Shown: piece after piece, positions 27,098 through 35,234 of the stretch
Position numbering within the stretch: the stretch's first letter is position 1
Layout of the letters: each line of letters begins with the position of its first letter
Source of the DNA: Burkholderiales bacterium
GTDB lineage: Bacteria; Pseudomonadota; Gammaproteobacteria; Burkholderiales; SG8-41
Length of the DNA stretch: 64,000 nt
NCBI GenBank assembly: GCA_030683105.1
Contig: JAUXMZ010000003.1
Span: 22,703-86,702 of the forward strand
Reading direction: 5' to 3'
Notes under the pieces: generated by a model
Database searches by the model: none
What the model saw: only the letters and a program-made list of their open reading frames with translations
What the model was told of the DNA's origin: nothing
Translations under genes and position numbers: made by a program

Positions 27098-27946
27098 ATG
27101 GCGCGACGAAAACAGAGTGCGTTTGAGGATCTGATCGAAATCACGTCTAAGTTGTCATGGTGGATAGGCGTAGTTCTCGCTGTCGTCGTGTACTTCGTAT
27201 TGCACCAATTTGCGGTAATGGAAATTGTTGCACCGACCGGTGCAAAAGGGGTGGGCGTTTTTGCCGGCAAGCAACTGTACAAGTCGCTCGCGATATTCGG
27301 ACAATATGTTTTGCCCGCTGCATTTCTGTTTGGCGCGCTGATTTCAGTTTTCTCCAGACGCAAGCGCAACGCGCTACATGCTCAGGTAGCGACTGCCGGC
27401 AAAAGAAGCGCGCTCGAAGACATGTCGTGGCAGGAGTTCGAGCAGCTTGTTGGGGAATACTTCCGGCGCAAAGGTTTCACGGTTGAGGAAACCGGCGGCG
27501 GCGGTGCTGATGGCGGCATTGATCTTATGGTCAATCTTGGCAAGGATCGCTACTTGGTTCAATGCAAGCAATGGAAGGCGCGGCAGATTGGAGTGGCTAC
27601 TGTCAGAGAACTCTATGGTGTGATGGCGGCACAGGGCGCAGCCGGTGGATTCGTAGTTACATCAGGCGCTTTTACCGACGAGGCGCGGCGCTTCGCTGAG
27701 GGCCGCGAAATCGTAATCATTACCGGCGATCAATTGCTTCAGAAGATTCAAGCCACGCAAATTCCTGTGTCCGCGGCAAAAAGCAAAGTGAGCAGTACTT
27801 CCGCTCCTGATTCAAAAGTCGCACCCGCCTGTCCGCAATGCGGTTCAACCATGATTATGAAAACCGCGCGCAAGGGCGCGAACGTTGGCGGTTCTTTTTG
27901 GGGGTGTTCGACTTTTCCGAAGTGCCGCGGCACGCGGCCGGCGTGA
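27098..27946 (+). CDS. Membrane-anchored Mrr-type restriction endonuclease-like protein with zinc ribbon
   Basis: A 282-residue protein with three parts. Two membrane helices lie at ~21-40 and ~63-84. A restriction-endonuclease (Mrr_cat) domain covers ~105-215 with GGADGGID142 and VQ155CK157, the D...QxK form of the PD-(D/E)xK site. A C-terminal zinc ribbon has C245, C248, C270 and C276, of the type found in topoisomerase I tails. Mrr-like nucleases cut modified DNA. The membrane anchor suggests action on incoming DNA at the cell envelope, as inference. A 5' fragment of a paralogue lies at 37128. Confidence 0.85.
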   Translation: MARRKQSAFEDLIEITSKLSWWIGVVLAVVVYFVLHQFAVMEIVAPTGAKGVGVFAGKQLYKSLAIFGQYVLPAAFLFGALISVFSRRKRNALHAQVATAGKRSALEDMSWQEFEQLVGEYFRRKGFTVEETGGGGADGGIDLMVNLGKDRYLVQCKQWKARQIGVATVRELYGVMAAQGAAGGFVVTSGAFTDEARRFAEGREIVIITGDQLLQKIQATQIPVSAAKSKVSSTSAPDSKVAPACPQCGSTMIMKTARKGANVGGSFWGCSTFPKCRGTRPA

Positions 27947-28391
27947 AGCTATTTTGCTGCGATCACCTTATCCCTAGCTCGTAAGCTAACTCTATGGACC
28001 CATGTGCGCCGCCGAGCAGCGCAGACCAGCCCGGGAATTCGGGTGAGCACTGTGTGAGCCGCGCGTACTTAGCCAGCCCCGCCGAGATATCACGCCCGAT
28101 CATTTAGCAATCGCGTGGACGATGCGCGAGTTGCGCAGGCCGCCGGGCTTGTCGAGCAGCGCAGGGTTACACCCAGTGGGTGCGGCGAACCTGGGCGGCC
28201 TTCTCTTTGGTTACTTTCTCTTTGGCCGCGCAAGAGAAAACGAAATGAAATGGAGTTTCGGTGAAGGCTAACCTTCAGGTTATGCCGGAGCCAAAGTGAC
28301 CAGCACCCGGGCTGCCCCCGGCCATACATAGGATGAAGGATGAGGGCGGGAGAGACGCCGGGCGAGGGACGAGAGACGGCAAGGTCAGTCC

Positions 28392-28425
28392 GCTTCTGCG
28401 CGATCGCGCAGGATCAGATAGAGAA
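28392..28425 (+). pseudogene. HIT 5' fragment (copy 3, very short)
   Basis: FCAIAQDQI is encoded, matching HIT residues ~12-20. It follows directly on a GAGAGAC-type array that replaces the codons before it. Confidence 0.5.
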
Positions 28426-28526
28426 CCTCAGGTACAAACCACGTTTTACTGCGCGCATTGGCGGCAGAGCACCGCGCCCTTGCTTAATAAATCAAATTAA
28501 ATCAAAGGGGCCAGGCTCTAAATCAA

Positions 28527-28711
28527 AGGGGCCAGGCTCAATCAATTGAAGGGGCGTGTCGACCGAAGTTGGTTGTAGCATGTTGACAGGGCAGACGACC
28601 ATTAGAGCGTATCTGGGCTACCTCTGCCATGCCTCGCCGCCGCTGCATTCATCTCGATGGCATACCGTGCAGCGCGGGAACTGTCGCGTGCCATAATTGT
28701 GCCTGGCCCCT
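28527..28711 (+). mobile_element. Inverted-repeat-bounded element with RAYT/IS200-like transposase 5' fragment (copy 1)
   Basis: The element starts GGGGCCAGGCTCA and ends with the imperfect inverse TGTGCCTGGCCCC. Inside, ATG 28629 begins MPRRRCIHLDGIP, the N-terminus of Y1 (REP-associated/IS200-like) transposases, which collapses after ~15 codons. About 90 bases before the ATG (GGGGCGTGTCGACCGAAGTT) are shared with the copies at 46876 and 50477. It is a non-autonomous, MITE-like remnant. A second GGGGCCAGGCTC stands just outside its left end at 28508. Confidence 0.65.
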
Positions 28712-28810
28712 ATATCCGCAATATCCCTATATCCGCAAACCGATGCATTTCCAAGAGTAAGATTCCGGTGTGTCAATATCGAGAACCCCATCCTTGACGG
28801 TGCATTGCGC

Positions 28811-30034
28811 ATGAACCGCCGCCACGTCACGCTCGGCGCGATCGCCGTGACGCTCGGGCTGACCTACGGCGTGTGGTATTCGTACAGCGTGTTCCTGGTC
28901 GCGCTGCTCAATGAGTTCGGCTGGAGCCGCTCGCTGCTCGCCGGCGCGTTTTCGGTGTTCACGCTCGTGCACGGCGCCGCCAATCCCGTCATCGGCGTGC
29001 TGTGCGATCGCGTAGGGCCGCGCCGCCTGGTGGTATTCGGCGGCGGCGCGCTCGGGCTCGCGCTCTTCGCCAACGGCTTCATCGATTCGCCGGGCCATCT
29101 GTACCTCGGCTTCGGCGTCGCCACTGCGCTCGCGGTAGCCTGCTGCGGCTGGGTGCCCGCGGTGGTCCTGGTGCAGCGCCAGTTCATGGACAGGCTCGGT
29201 TTCTCGCTCGGCATCGTGAGCTCGGGCATCGGCCTGGGGATGCTGTTCGTGGTGCCGCTGTGCCAGTGGCTGATCGAGTCGCTCGGCTGGCGCGCAGCAT
29301 GGCAGATCCTCGGCGCGATCTGCGCCGGCTGGATCGTGCCCGCGGCCTGGTTTCTGCTGCGCGACGAGGCGCCGCTGCCAGCCGTTACGCTGCCCACCCG
29401 CGCGGCCAGCGCGCAGGGGGCTGACGCGCGGGAGATGACCTTGCGCGCGGCACTGCGCACGCAGCCGTTGTGGTTGCTGCTGGGGGCGTTCTTCTTCGGC
29501 AACGTGTGCTCGCAGACCCTGCACGTGCATCAGGTGGCCTTCCTCGTCGACCATGGCATGGCGGCGATGGCGGCAGCCTCCGTCGTCGGCGTGGTGGGCG
29601 TGGCAAGCATATTCGGCAAGGCCGGTGGCGGCTGGCTCTCCGACCGCTACCAGCGTGAGGTGATCTACGTCATCGGCATCGCGATTATGGTCGGCGCCGT
29701 GGGCGCGCTGGCGCTCGTCGGCGCGGTGCCGAGCCGCTGGGGCGCTTACGTTTACGCCGCAATGCTTGGCGTCGGCTACTCGGCGACGGCGGCGCTCATC
29801 CCGGCGATGTTGAGCGACCGCTTCCGCGGCCCGCGTTTCGGCCTGATCCTCGGCACTGGTCTGATGGGCAGCGCGCTCGGCAGCGCGTTCGGCCCGTGGA
29901 TGGCGGGTCGCCTGTTCGATATGACGGGCAGCTACGTGATTCCCTTCGTCATTGCCGCTGTCTGTGGCGTGCTCGCCGCTGCCGCCGGCTGGCATGCGCG
30001 CCGCTTGCGCCTGCGCGCGGAGCAAGCAGGCTGA
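28811..30034 (+). CDS. MFS transporter (monocarboxylate/oxalate-formate type)
   Basis: A 407-residue carrier with twelve predicted helices. CDRVGPRRL after the second helix is the superfamily loop motif. The N-terminus TYGVWYSYSVFLVALLNEFG and the LVFF-like spacing are typical of the OFA/monocarboxylate porter group. Likely substrates are small organic acids. The open frame extends upstream to 28697, but that extension runs through repeat DNA, so ATG 28811 (MNRRHVTLG) is preferred. It is unrelated in sequence to the two MFS paralogues at 299 and 44348. Confidence 0.85.
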   Translation: MNRRHVTLGAIAVTLGLTYGVWYSYSVFLVALLNEFGWSRSLLAGAFSVFTLVHGAANPVIGVLCDRVGPRRLVVFGGGALGLALFANGFIDSPGHLYLGFGVATALAVACCGWVPAVVLVQRQFMDRLGFSLGIVSSGIGLGMLFVVPLCQWLIESLGWRAAWQILGAICAGWIVPAAWFLLRDEAPLPAVTLPTRAASAQGADAREMTLRAALRTQPLWLLLGAFFFGNVCSQTLHVHQVAFLVDHGMAAMAAASVVGVVGVASIFGKAGGGWLSDRYQREVIYVIGIAIMVGAVGALALVGAVPSRWGAYVYAAMLGVGYSATAALIPAMLSDRFRGPRFGLILGTGLMGSALGSAFGPWMAGRLFDMTGSYVIPFVIAAVCGVLAAAAGWHARRLRLRAEQAG

Positions 30035-30041
30035 GCAACAA

Positions 30042-30071
30042 AAGAAATGGGCTCAGGCCCCCCCATTTCTT
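30042..30071. terminator. Hairpin between convergent genes
   Basis: AAGAAATGGG pairs with CCCATTTCTT over a ten-base loop. It lies between the MFS gene and the convergent amidotransferase gene and probably serves both, although no long T run follows. Confidence 0.5.
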
Positions 30072-30117
30072 GCTGGTGTAAACGGGTTCTCCGTCTTCGT
30101 GGTCTGTGATGTCCGCC

Positions 30118-30861
30118 TTACCCGTAATACCGCTCCACGAAGCGCCTGAGTATCTTGTGGGCATAGGGCGCGGATTTATGGCGGACCTTGTTCTTTAGTT
30201 CATCCGCCAGCTGCGGTTCGAAATAGCCGTGGTTGCGGTAGGTGTCGATCCGCAGCATGATTTCCCCGGCATCGGCTTCAGGGTGGAACTGGGTGGCGTA
30301 CACGTTCGCGCCGACGCGGAACATCTGCACCGGGCAATCGCGGCCGGTGAGCAGCAGGGCCGCGCCTGCGGGCGTGGTGTCGGCGGCCTCTTTGTGGCCG
30401 AGCAGCACGTCGATCCGGGCCGGGAATCCCGCGAGCAACGGGTCCTGCCGGCCATCGTCGGTGATGTCCAGCGTCGCGCAGCCGACGGTTTCACCGTACT
30501 GCGTGGAGATGCGGGCGCCGAGGTAACGGCCCAGCAGGCCGTTGCCGGAGCAGGCGCCCAGAAAGGGGAAGTCCCGGACCACCACCTGTTGCAGCAGCCG
30601 GTTGAAATCGGCCTCGATCTTTTTCTGGATGGCGGATTTCCGGTCTTCGGGGGTGCTGATGTCGAACGGGCTGCCGCCGACGATGATGGCGGAATACTCA
30701 TCGAGGGCCAGGTCGCCGGGGATGCCGTCTTTCTCGATGCGCATCCGGCAGGTGTCCTCTGCCCGCAATCCGCCATATTTAAGGATACAGGCGTATTCGC
30801 TGTCGGCGGTCACGTCCTCGGGCCGCAGCTGCAGGATCAGCACAGGCTTGTCAGATTTCAT
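30118..30861 (-). CDS. Class I glutamine amidotransferase-like protein
   Basis: A 247-residue stand-alone amidotransferase domain. GACSGNGLLG carries the nucleophilic cysteine and FHPEA the His/Glu of the triad, as in the GuaA N-terminal domain and related proteins. Family members hydrolyse glutamine for an unknown acceptor or act as gamma-glutamyl hydrolases. ATG 30861 (MKSDKPVLILQLRPED) is chosen because the longer open frame upstream consists of GAGAGAC-type repeats. It is convergent with the MFS gene. Confidence 0.85.
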   Translation of the reverse strand: MKSDKPVLILQLRPEDVTADSEYACILKYGGLRAEDTCRMRIEKDGIPGDLALDEYSAIIVGGSPFDISTPEDRKSAIQKKIEADFNRLLQQVVVRDFPFLGACSGNGLLGRYLGARISTQYGETVGCATLDITDDGRQDPLLAGFPARIDVLLGHKEAADTTPAGAALLLTGRDCPVQMFRVGANVYATQFHPEADAGEIMLRIDTYRNHGYFEPQLADELKNKVRHKSAPYAHKILRRFVERYYG

Positions 30862-31362
30862 GCGTGGGATTTTAAACCTTAGGTGACGGACCACTAAGGC
30901 GTGAGAGACGTCAGGCGAGAGACGAGAGACGAGAGGTGCGAGGTGAGAGGCGAGAGACGGCAAGGACCGTTTCTGCGCGATCGCGCGGGATCAGATTTTC
31001 CTCGACCGCCCGCTCGCGCTCGCGAAGCGTGACGGCTATTGGAAAAAACGGTGAGCGGTGGGCGGTAAGCAGTAAGCGGTTGCATATCGCCACCGGAGGC
31101 GGCGTGACCAGGAATCCGAACGCTTCGAGTTTCAAATAGCCGGACTATAAAGTTGCAATCAGCCGGGCACCTGACTTGCACCGCCTATCTGGGGTCGGAC
31201 CACCGCAGACCACCGCAACCCATTGATTCAGGAAGATAATCCTGTCAAATAAGCGTCATTTCTAACCTTAGAAGCGCGTTTTCGTAGGGGAAATACCCGC
31301 TTTAAGGATTTGCCAAAAAAACTTCAAGGTCAGACCGCCGCCGACTCGTTTCTTAAGCTTGG
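30862..31362. repeat. Repeat-rich gap with GAGAGAC array, HIT fragment and GGTAAGC array
   Basis: About 500 bp without a gene. GACCACTAAGGCGTGAGAGA starts the segment, then GAGAGAC units (30898-30960). A HIT fragment lies at 30971-31042 (FCAIARDQIFLDRPLALAKR), then GCGGTAAGCAGTAAGCGGT heptamers (31058-31081). A leader GGTCAGACCGCCGCCGACTC immediately precedes the second complete HIT gene. The stretch 31084-31320 shows no recognisable feature. Confidence 0.75.
30971..31042 (+). pseudogene. HIT 5' fragment (copy 4)
   Basis: FCAIARDQIFLDRPLALAKR followed by DGYW corresponds to HIT residues ~12-36. The codons before it are replaced by a GAGAGAC-type array and the codons after it are absent. Confidence 0.7.
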
Positions 31363-31767
31363 ATGCCTAATTTGAAAACTCCCGAAAACAACTGCCCTTT
31401 CTGCGCAATCGCGCAGGGCCAGATCATCCTCGAACGCCCGCTCGCGCTCGTGAAACATGACGGCTACCCCTTGACCAAAGGGCATACGCTGATCATCCCC
31501 CGCCGACACGTCGCTTCGTTCTTCGAGTGCACCGCAGAAGAGCGCCAGGCCATGCTGGAATTACTGGACGAGGCGAAAGCGATCCTGGACAAGGCGCACG
31601 CGCCGGACGGCTATAACATCGGCCTCAACAATGGCGCAGCCGCAGGGCAGACCGTGATGCACGTTCACATGCATCTGATTCCCCGTTACGCGGGCGACAA
31701 GTCGGATCCCCGTGGCGGGGTGCGGTGGATATTTCCGGACAAAGCAAAGTATTGGACAAAGCCGTGA
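31363..31767 (+). CDS. HIT-family (histidine triad) hydrolase, copy 2
   Basis: A 134-residue HIT protein starting at ATG 31363 (MPNLKTPENN), with CPFC zinc ligands and the HVHMHLIPR triad. Compared with the copy at 24825, the region from HDGYPLTKGH to GGVRWIFP differs at only two residues I can see, whereas the first 28 residues differ at many positions. This indicates recent duplication or gene conversion of the core with an independent 5' end. The fragments elsewhere in the island resemble this copy (AIAQ, ERPLAL) more than the other. Confidence 0.92.
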   Translation: MPNLKTPENNCPFCAIAQGQIILERPLALVKHDGYPLTKGHTLIIPRRHVASFFECTAEERQAMLELLDEAKAILDKAHAPDGYNIGLNNGAAAGQTVMHVHMHLIPRYAGDKSDPRGGVRWIFPDKAKYWTKP

Positions 31768-31850
31768 TTAGTAATTGGTGATTAGTGATTGGTGGCTGAC
31801 CCCAGTGATTGGTGATTAGTAATTGGTAATTGGTGATTGAGTGATTGGTG
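31768..31850. repeat. 7-bp-period array (TTGGTGA / TTAGTAA variants)
   Basis: GTGATTAGTAATTGGTGATT and further degenerate units run between the HIT gene and the Fic gene, broken once by CTGACCCCA. It is the same array type as at 13797 and 51725. Confidence 0.8.
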
Positions 31851-31923
31851 AGAAGCGAGCGGGAGCGGGCATATAATCGAACGGTCCAGGATCCGGCGCA
31901 GCGCAGGCTTGTCGAAGGATATT

Positions 31924-32568
31924 ATGAAAGAGAGCGATCGCTACGATGTCTCCGGCTTGCCGGAGGCCCAGTTCGAGCCAGGGTCCGACCGCAAGGTGCT
32001 GAGGAATTTGCTTGGCATCCATTCCACGAAGACGATGGACAACGCCGAGGCCAAAGCGCTCGAGATCGCGACGGACGAACTCATCAGGACCGTCGATGCC
32101 GGGCACCGCTTTACCGCGGCCGACATCTGCAGGTTTCACAAGGCATGGCTCGGGAAAATCTATGCGTGGGCCGGGAGCTATCGGCAGATAAACATCAGCA
32201 AGGATGATTTCCCCTTCGCGGCCGCAGCCCAAATCCCGTCGCTGATGAAGGAGTTTGAAAAGAATGTGTTACGCCGCAATACGCCGTGCAACTTCAGGGA
32301 GCGGCCAGAGGTCGTTCACGCGCTGGCGGAAACGCATGTGGAACTGGTTCTGATTCATCCGTTCCGAGAGGGCAACGGCCGGGTGACGCGTGTCCTTTCA
32401 ACGCTGATGGCGTTGCAAGCAGGATTGCCGTTGTTGGATTTCGGCTCTATTTCTGGGGAAAAGAAGGAAACGTATTTTGCCGCAGTGCAGGCGGGGCTGG
32501 ACAAGAACTACAAGCCGATGGAACGGCTATTCGCGGAGATTATCGAGAGGAGCGTTGCGGCTTCTTGA
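31924..32568 (+). CDS. Fic-domain protein (AMP-transferase toxin)
   Basis: A 214-residue Fic protein. The active-site loop is HPFREGNGRVTR, with the catalytic His145; the conserved flap region is WAGSYRQINISKDDF. Fic proteins transfer AMP (or UMP, phosphate) to hydroxyl groups of targets such as gyrase or elongation factor Tu. No (S/T)xxxE(G/N) inhibitory helix is obvious within the protein, so regulation in trans is expected; a candidate lies convergently at 32540-32731. AAGGA five bases before ATG 31924 supports this start over TTG 31909. Confidence 0.9.
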   Translation: MKESDRYDVSGLPEAQFEPGSDRKVLRNLLGIHSTKTMDNAEAKALEIATDELIRTVDAGHRFTAADICRFHKAWLGKIYAWAGSYRQINISKDDFPFAAAAQIPSLMKEFEKNVLRRNTPCNFRERPEVVHALAETHVELVLIHPFREGNGRVTRVLSTLMALQAGLPLLDFGSISGEKKETYFAAVQAGLDKNYKPMERLFAEIIERSVAAS

Positions 32569-32731
32569 CCGGTTCGACCTTGTTGCTCCCGGTTAGTGTG
32601 CGTGCGATGGACGCGATCGAGGCGCCCGTCTCGACGGCAGTCGAGGTGGCGACATTCGTAATCAGCGCCTTGCGGAATTGCTCCGGGTCGCGCAGATACG
32701 GATTGGTCTCGATGAGCGGTCGCTTGTTCAT
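32540..32731 (-). CDS. Small convergent ORF, possible Fic antitoxin
   Basis: A 63-residue protein (start MNKRPLIETNPYLRDPEQ) whose 3' end overlaps the 3' end of the Fic gene by 29 bases on the opposite strand. Its middle contains ATSTAVETGAS. This resembles the SSxIEG-type inhibitory helix of Fic regulators, except for one residue between the glutamate and the glycine. VbhA/FicA antitoxins are of similar size but normally sit upstream on the same strand. The protein may be real, given its ordinary composition and a neighbour that lacks internal inhibition. Function is inferred. Confidence 0.5.
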   Translation of the reverse strand: MNKRPLIETNPYLRDPEQFRKALITNVATSTAVETGASIASIARTLTGSNKVEPVKKPQRSSR

Positions 32732-33289
32732 GCTTGAATTTTAACACGAAACTGGCGGTAGAGCGGGGATGAGGGGAAGTGGAGAGTGGGGAGTGGGGAG
32801 TGGGGAGTGGGGAATCGAGAAACGTAAATCGTGAGCGGTAAGCGGTAAGCAGTTGCTTGAATGCCGCTTGCCTTGAGGAAAGTTTACTGCGCTGATGTCC
32901 CCCCTAGCTGCTACGTATATTCCCAGGTCCCATGTGCGCCGCCGAGCAGTCGCAGACCAGGCCCGGGGTTTCGGGCGAGCACTGCGCGAGCTGTGACTGT
33001 ATAAGCTATCCCGCGAATAGTGCCCGCCCCAGTACTTATCATTCCCGTTGTCGGTGCGCGAGGAGCGCAGCCTGCCGGGCCTGGTCGAGCAGCGCAGGTT
33101 TACACCCAGTGGGTGCGGCGAACCTGGGCGGCCTTCTTTTCGGTTACATTTTCTTGGCCGCGCAAGAAAAGGTAACCAGCACCCGGGCTGCCCCCGGCGA
33201 AGAACAGGGATGAGGGCGGAAGGCCCTAAAGGATACGTTTCATTTAATGAGAGATGAAACCCGCGGGATTTGGTGCTAGACTATTTTCC
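32732..33289. repeat. Repeat-rich gap: GTGGGGA and GGTAAGC arrays, family C
   Basis: About 560 bp without a gene. GGGGAGTGGGGAGTGGGGAG (32785-32812) and GAGCGGTAAGCGGTAAGCAG (32831-32852) are 7-bp-period arrays. Family C follows (32920-33207). Within it, GGTTACATTTTCTTG (33142) and CAAGAAAAGGTAACC (33163-33177) form a long hairpin. AAGGATACGTTTCATTTAAT (33230) resembles a block at 34890 and 35030. Confidence 0.75.
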
Positions 33290-33514
33290 ATGGGTGAAAA
33301 CGCCGTGAAACTTCTCGAAGAAGCCTTGAGGTTGCCTGTCGAGGCGCGGGCTGCGCTCGCGGCGTCCCTTCTGGATAGCTTGGACAACGCCGTCGATCCC
33401 GACGCGGAAGCGCGGTGGGACGCCGAAATCGCGCGACGCGTGCGGGAGCTCGACGAAGGCAAGGTGCGGCCCATTCCGTGGGCCGAGGCCCGCCGCGAAT
33501 TATTCCGGAGCTGA
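33290..33514 (+). CDS. RelB-like antitoxin (putative addiction module component)
   Basis: A 74-residue protein starting MGENAVKLLEEALRLP. The stretch AALAASLLDSLD, then WDAEIARRVRELDEGKVRPI and WAEARREL, is the standard pattern of the 'unstable antitoxin' family. The C-terminal part wraps the RelE toxin. Its TGA overlaps the ATG of the next gene by one base, so the two are co-translated. ATG 33290 is preferred over a start twelve codons upstream because family proteins begin here. Confidence 0.85.
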   Translation: MGENAVKLLEEALRLPVEARAALAASLLDSLDNAVDPDAEARWDAEIARRVRELDEGKVRPIPWAEARRELFRS

Positions 33515-33819
33515 TGCCTGCCCGCCAGGTCGAGCTTCACCCCGAGGCTTTGATCGAAGCGCGGGCTGCATTCGAGTGGTATCGCGAACGAAATCCCGCT
33601 GCGGCTGCGGCGTTCCTGACCGAAGTCGACACAGCGATCAACGAGATTAGTACTACACCTAATCGCTGGCCCGGCTTTCTTCATGGCACGAGGCGCTTTC
33701 TCTTGCGCCGTTTTCCCTTCTCCGTGGTCTACCGAGTTACTGATGCCGTGATTCAGGTTGTCGCTTTCGCGCATGCACGGCGCAGGCCGGCATACTGGCG
33801 TGACCGCGGGAGCGCGTGA
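33514..33819 (+). CDS. RelE/ParE-family toxin
   Basis: A 101-residue RelE-superfamily protein (VELHPEALIEARAAFEWYRE, then FLTEVDTAINEI, FLLRRFPFSVVYRV, VVAFAHARRRPAYW). The C-terminal AHxRRxPxYW pattern is characteristic. Members cut mRNA on the ribosome or poison gyrase; the sequence does not decide which. It overlaps the antitoxin gene by one base. A GTG of the following HNH frame overlaps its stop. Confidence 0.88.
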   Translation: MPARQVELHPEALIEARAAFEWYRERNPAAAAAFLTEVDTAINEISTTPNRWPGFLHGTRRFLLRRFPFSVVYRVTDAVIQVVAFAHARRRPAYWRDRGSA

Positions 33820-33839
33820 GGGATGAGAGCGGAGAGGTG

Positions 33840-34859
33840 ATGCAGCTTGAGTTTCTCGGCAAGCTGCAGCGCATCCTCAACGAAGGGCTCTTCGTCGCGA
33901 GCTACAAATACGCGCTGATCCTTGCGATTGCCGAACTCAGTGTCGAGAAGAATGACCGCGAAGACGGCAGCCTGCACCTCCCGCTGGAGGAGATTTCGGA
34001 CCGCTTTATCGCGTTCTATTGGCGCCAGGCGGCGCCGTTTGGCGGTGGAACCTATCTTCATCACAACACGGGCAAGGAGGCGAGCGCTGTTACGAGAATC
34101 AGGGCGTTTCAGCAATACGCGCCGACACTTGCCGCGGCTCGAGAACATCCCCGATGGCACACGCTGGTCCGGTCTATCGCTCGCCTGCTGGTCGAAATGC
34201 CGCTCTGGAAGCTGCAACGCGTCGGCGCGGACCGGCTCGATTTTCTCTATGAAGAGCAACTTGTCGACGAAGGCATCGTCCTGCGGCCGGGGATCGCGGA
34301 CTGCTTCCGGCAGCAGTTCGCCGTGGTGCAGGCGCTGGTGCAGATGGCGTGGCTTACCTTTGTGCAGCGGCTGCCGGCAAACCGGGAGCTGCTGGGGTCG
34401 ACCGGAGACCTCGCGGATTTCCTCTTCGGATGCGAGAGAACCGGCCTCGCGGCCATTGTTTCCGGGCTTCGCGATGTGCAGAAAGGCACATGCTTCTACT
34501 GCCAGGGACCGCTGCACCAGACCGTCGAGGTGGACCACTTCATTCCCTGGTCCCGCTACCCGCGCGATCTCGGCCACAACTTCGTGCTCGCTCACGATAC
34601 ATGCAATCGCGACAAGCGCGACATGCTCGCTGCCCCTATTCATCTCACTCGCTGGGTCGAGCGGAACGACAACGAGAACGCTGCGTTGCGGCAGATCTTC
34701 GACGACGCTCGCTTCATGTGCGACATGGATGCGTCGCTCACTGTCGCCGAGTGGTCCTACGACACTGCTGAGCGGTCAGGCGCGCTCGTATGGGTCCAGA
34801 AGAGAGGGCAAACTGCACACCTCACGCCGGATTGGCGGCGACTGTTCCTTGCTGCGTGA
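33840..34859 (+). CDS. HNH endonuclease-domain protein
   Basis: A 339-residue protein. The C-terminal third holds an HNH nuclease with a zinc pair CFYC (218-221), VDHFIPW with H233, DLGHNFVL and CNRDKRD. The N-terminal ~200 residues are an uncharacterised helical domain (KYALILAIAELSVEK, AVTRIRAFQQYAP). Stand-alone HNH proteins of this size occur in restriction and phage-defence loci, and I infer the same here. GGAGAGG just before ATG 33840 supports that start. A longer form from GTG 33816 would overlap the RelE stop, so the three genes form one transcription unit. Confidence 0.8.
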   Translation: MQLEFLGKLQRILNEGLFVASYKYALILAIAELSVEKNDREDGSLHLPLEEISDRFIAFYWRQAAPFGGGTYLHHNTGKEASAVTRIRAFQQYAPTLAAAREHPRWHTLVRSIARLLVEMPLWKLQRVGADRLDFLYEEQLVDEGIVLRPGIADCFRQQFAVVQALVQMAWLTFVQRLPANRELLGSTGDLADFLFGCERTGLAAIVSGLRDVQKGTCFYCQGPLHQTVEVDHFIPWSRYPRDLGHNFVLAHDTCNRDKRDMLAAPIHLTRWVERNDNENAALRQIFDDARFMCDMDASLTVAEWSYDTAERSGALVWVQKRGQTAHLTPDWRRLFLAA

Positions 34860-34965
34860 TATGGTGACGAAGGTAAAGGCAGGGCCCTAAATGATACATT
34901 TCATTTAATGAGGGATGAGGGTGAAGGGCGGGAGAGACGCTGGGAGTTAGACGAGAGACGGCTAG

Positions 34966-35099
34966 GTCAGTCCGCTTCTGCGCGATCGCGCTGGTGAAGC
35001 GTGAGTGATGAGTAATGGGTGCCCTAAAGGATACGCTTCGCTTAATGAGTAATGAGTAAAACCCGTAAGGCCGGACCACGAACGGCCCATTTCTTGAGC
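34966..35099. repeat. 134-bp direct repeat, left copy (partner at 45511-45644)
   Basis: From GTCAGTCCGCTTCTGCGCGA to CCCATTTCTTGAGC the two copies differ only at two adjacent bases that I can see. The block contains a truncated HIT codon run, CTAAAGGATACGCTTCGCTT and the HIT leader CGGACCACGAAC. Confidence 0.85.
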
Positions 35100-35103
35100 C
35101 TGG

Positions 35104-35160
35104 ATGTCTAATTTGAAAACTCCCGAAAAGAAGTGCCCCTTCTGCATGATCGCGATGAGG
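35104..35160 (+). pseudogene. HIT 5' fragment (copy 7)
   Basis: MSNLKTPEKKCPFCMIAMR is encoded with the full leader; the HIT match ends after residue ~18. It then runs into a GTAAGCA heptamer array. Confidence 0.75.
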
Positions 35161-35234
35161 CGTAAGCAGTAAGCGGAGAGCAGTAAGCGGTCAGCACAAT
35201 CAAGTTCGAGCAATAACAACTGATTTCTTCTAAG

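Larger units (their letters stand above)
27947..28810. repeat. Repeat-rich gap: family C, family F, HIT fragment and RAYT-derived element
   Basis: Some 860 bp without a gene. In order: family C (27991-28320: GGACCCATGTGCGCCGCCGA, CACCCAGTGGGTGCGGCGAA and CACCCGGGCTGCCCCCGG); family F (28346-28385: GCGGGAGAGACGCCGGGCGA); HIT codons 12 onward (28392-28425); and an inverted-repeat-bounded element with a RAYT 5' fragment (28527-28711). Each is listed or discussed separately. Confidence 0.75.

Noticed and set aside
28697..28810. N-terminal extension of the MFS protein at 28811
   Set aside because: The extra 38 codons lie in and after the RAYT-derived element and add no hydrophobic or family-like sequence.
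28727..30025. Antisense frame of ~430 codons over the MFS gene
   Set aside because: His/Gln/Arg-rich shadow; the sense frame has clear membrane helices.
34822..35079. Antisense ORF recurring near 45478
   Set aside because: Both copies lie in the 134-bp direct repeat and contain heptamer DNA; the recurrence is due to the repeat, not to a gene family.
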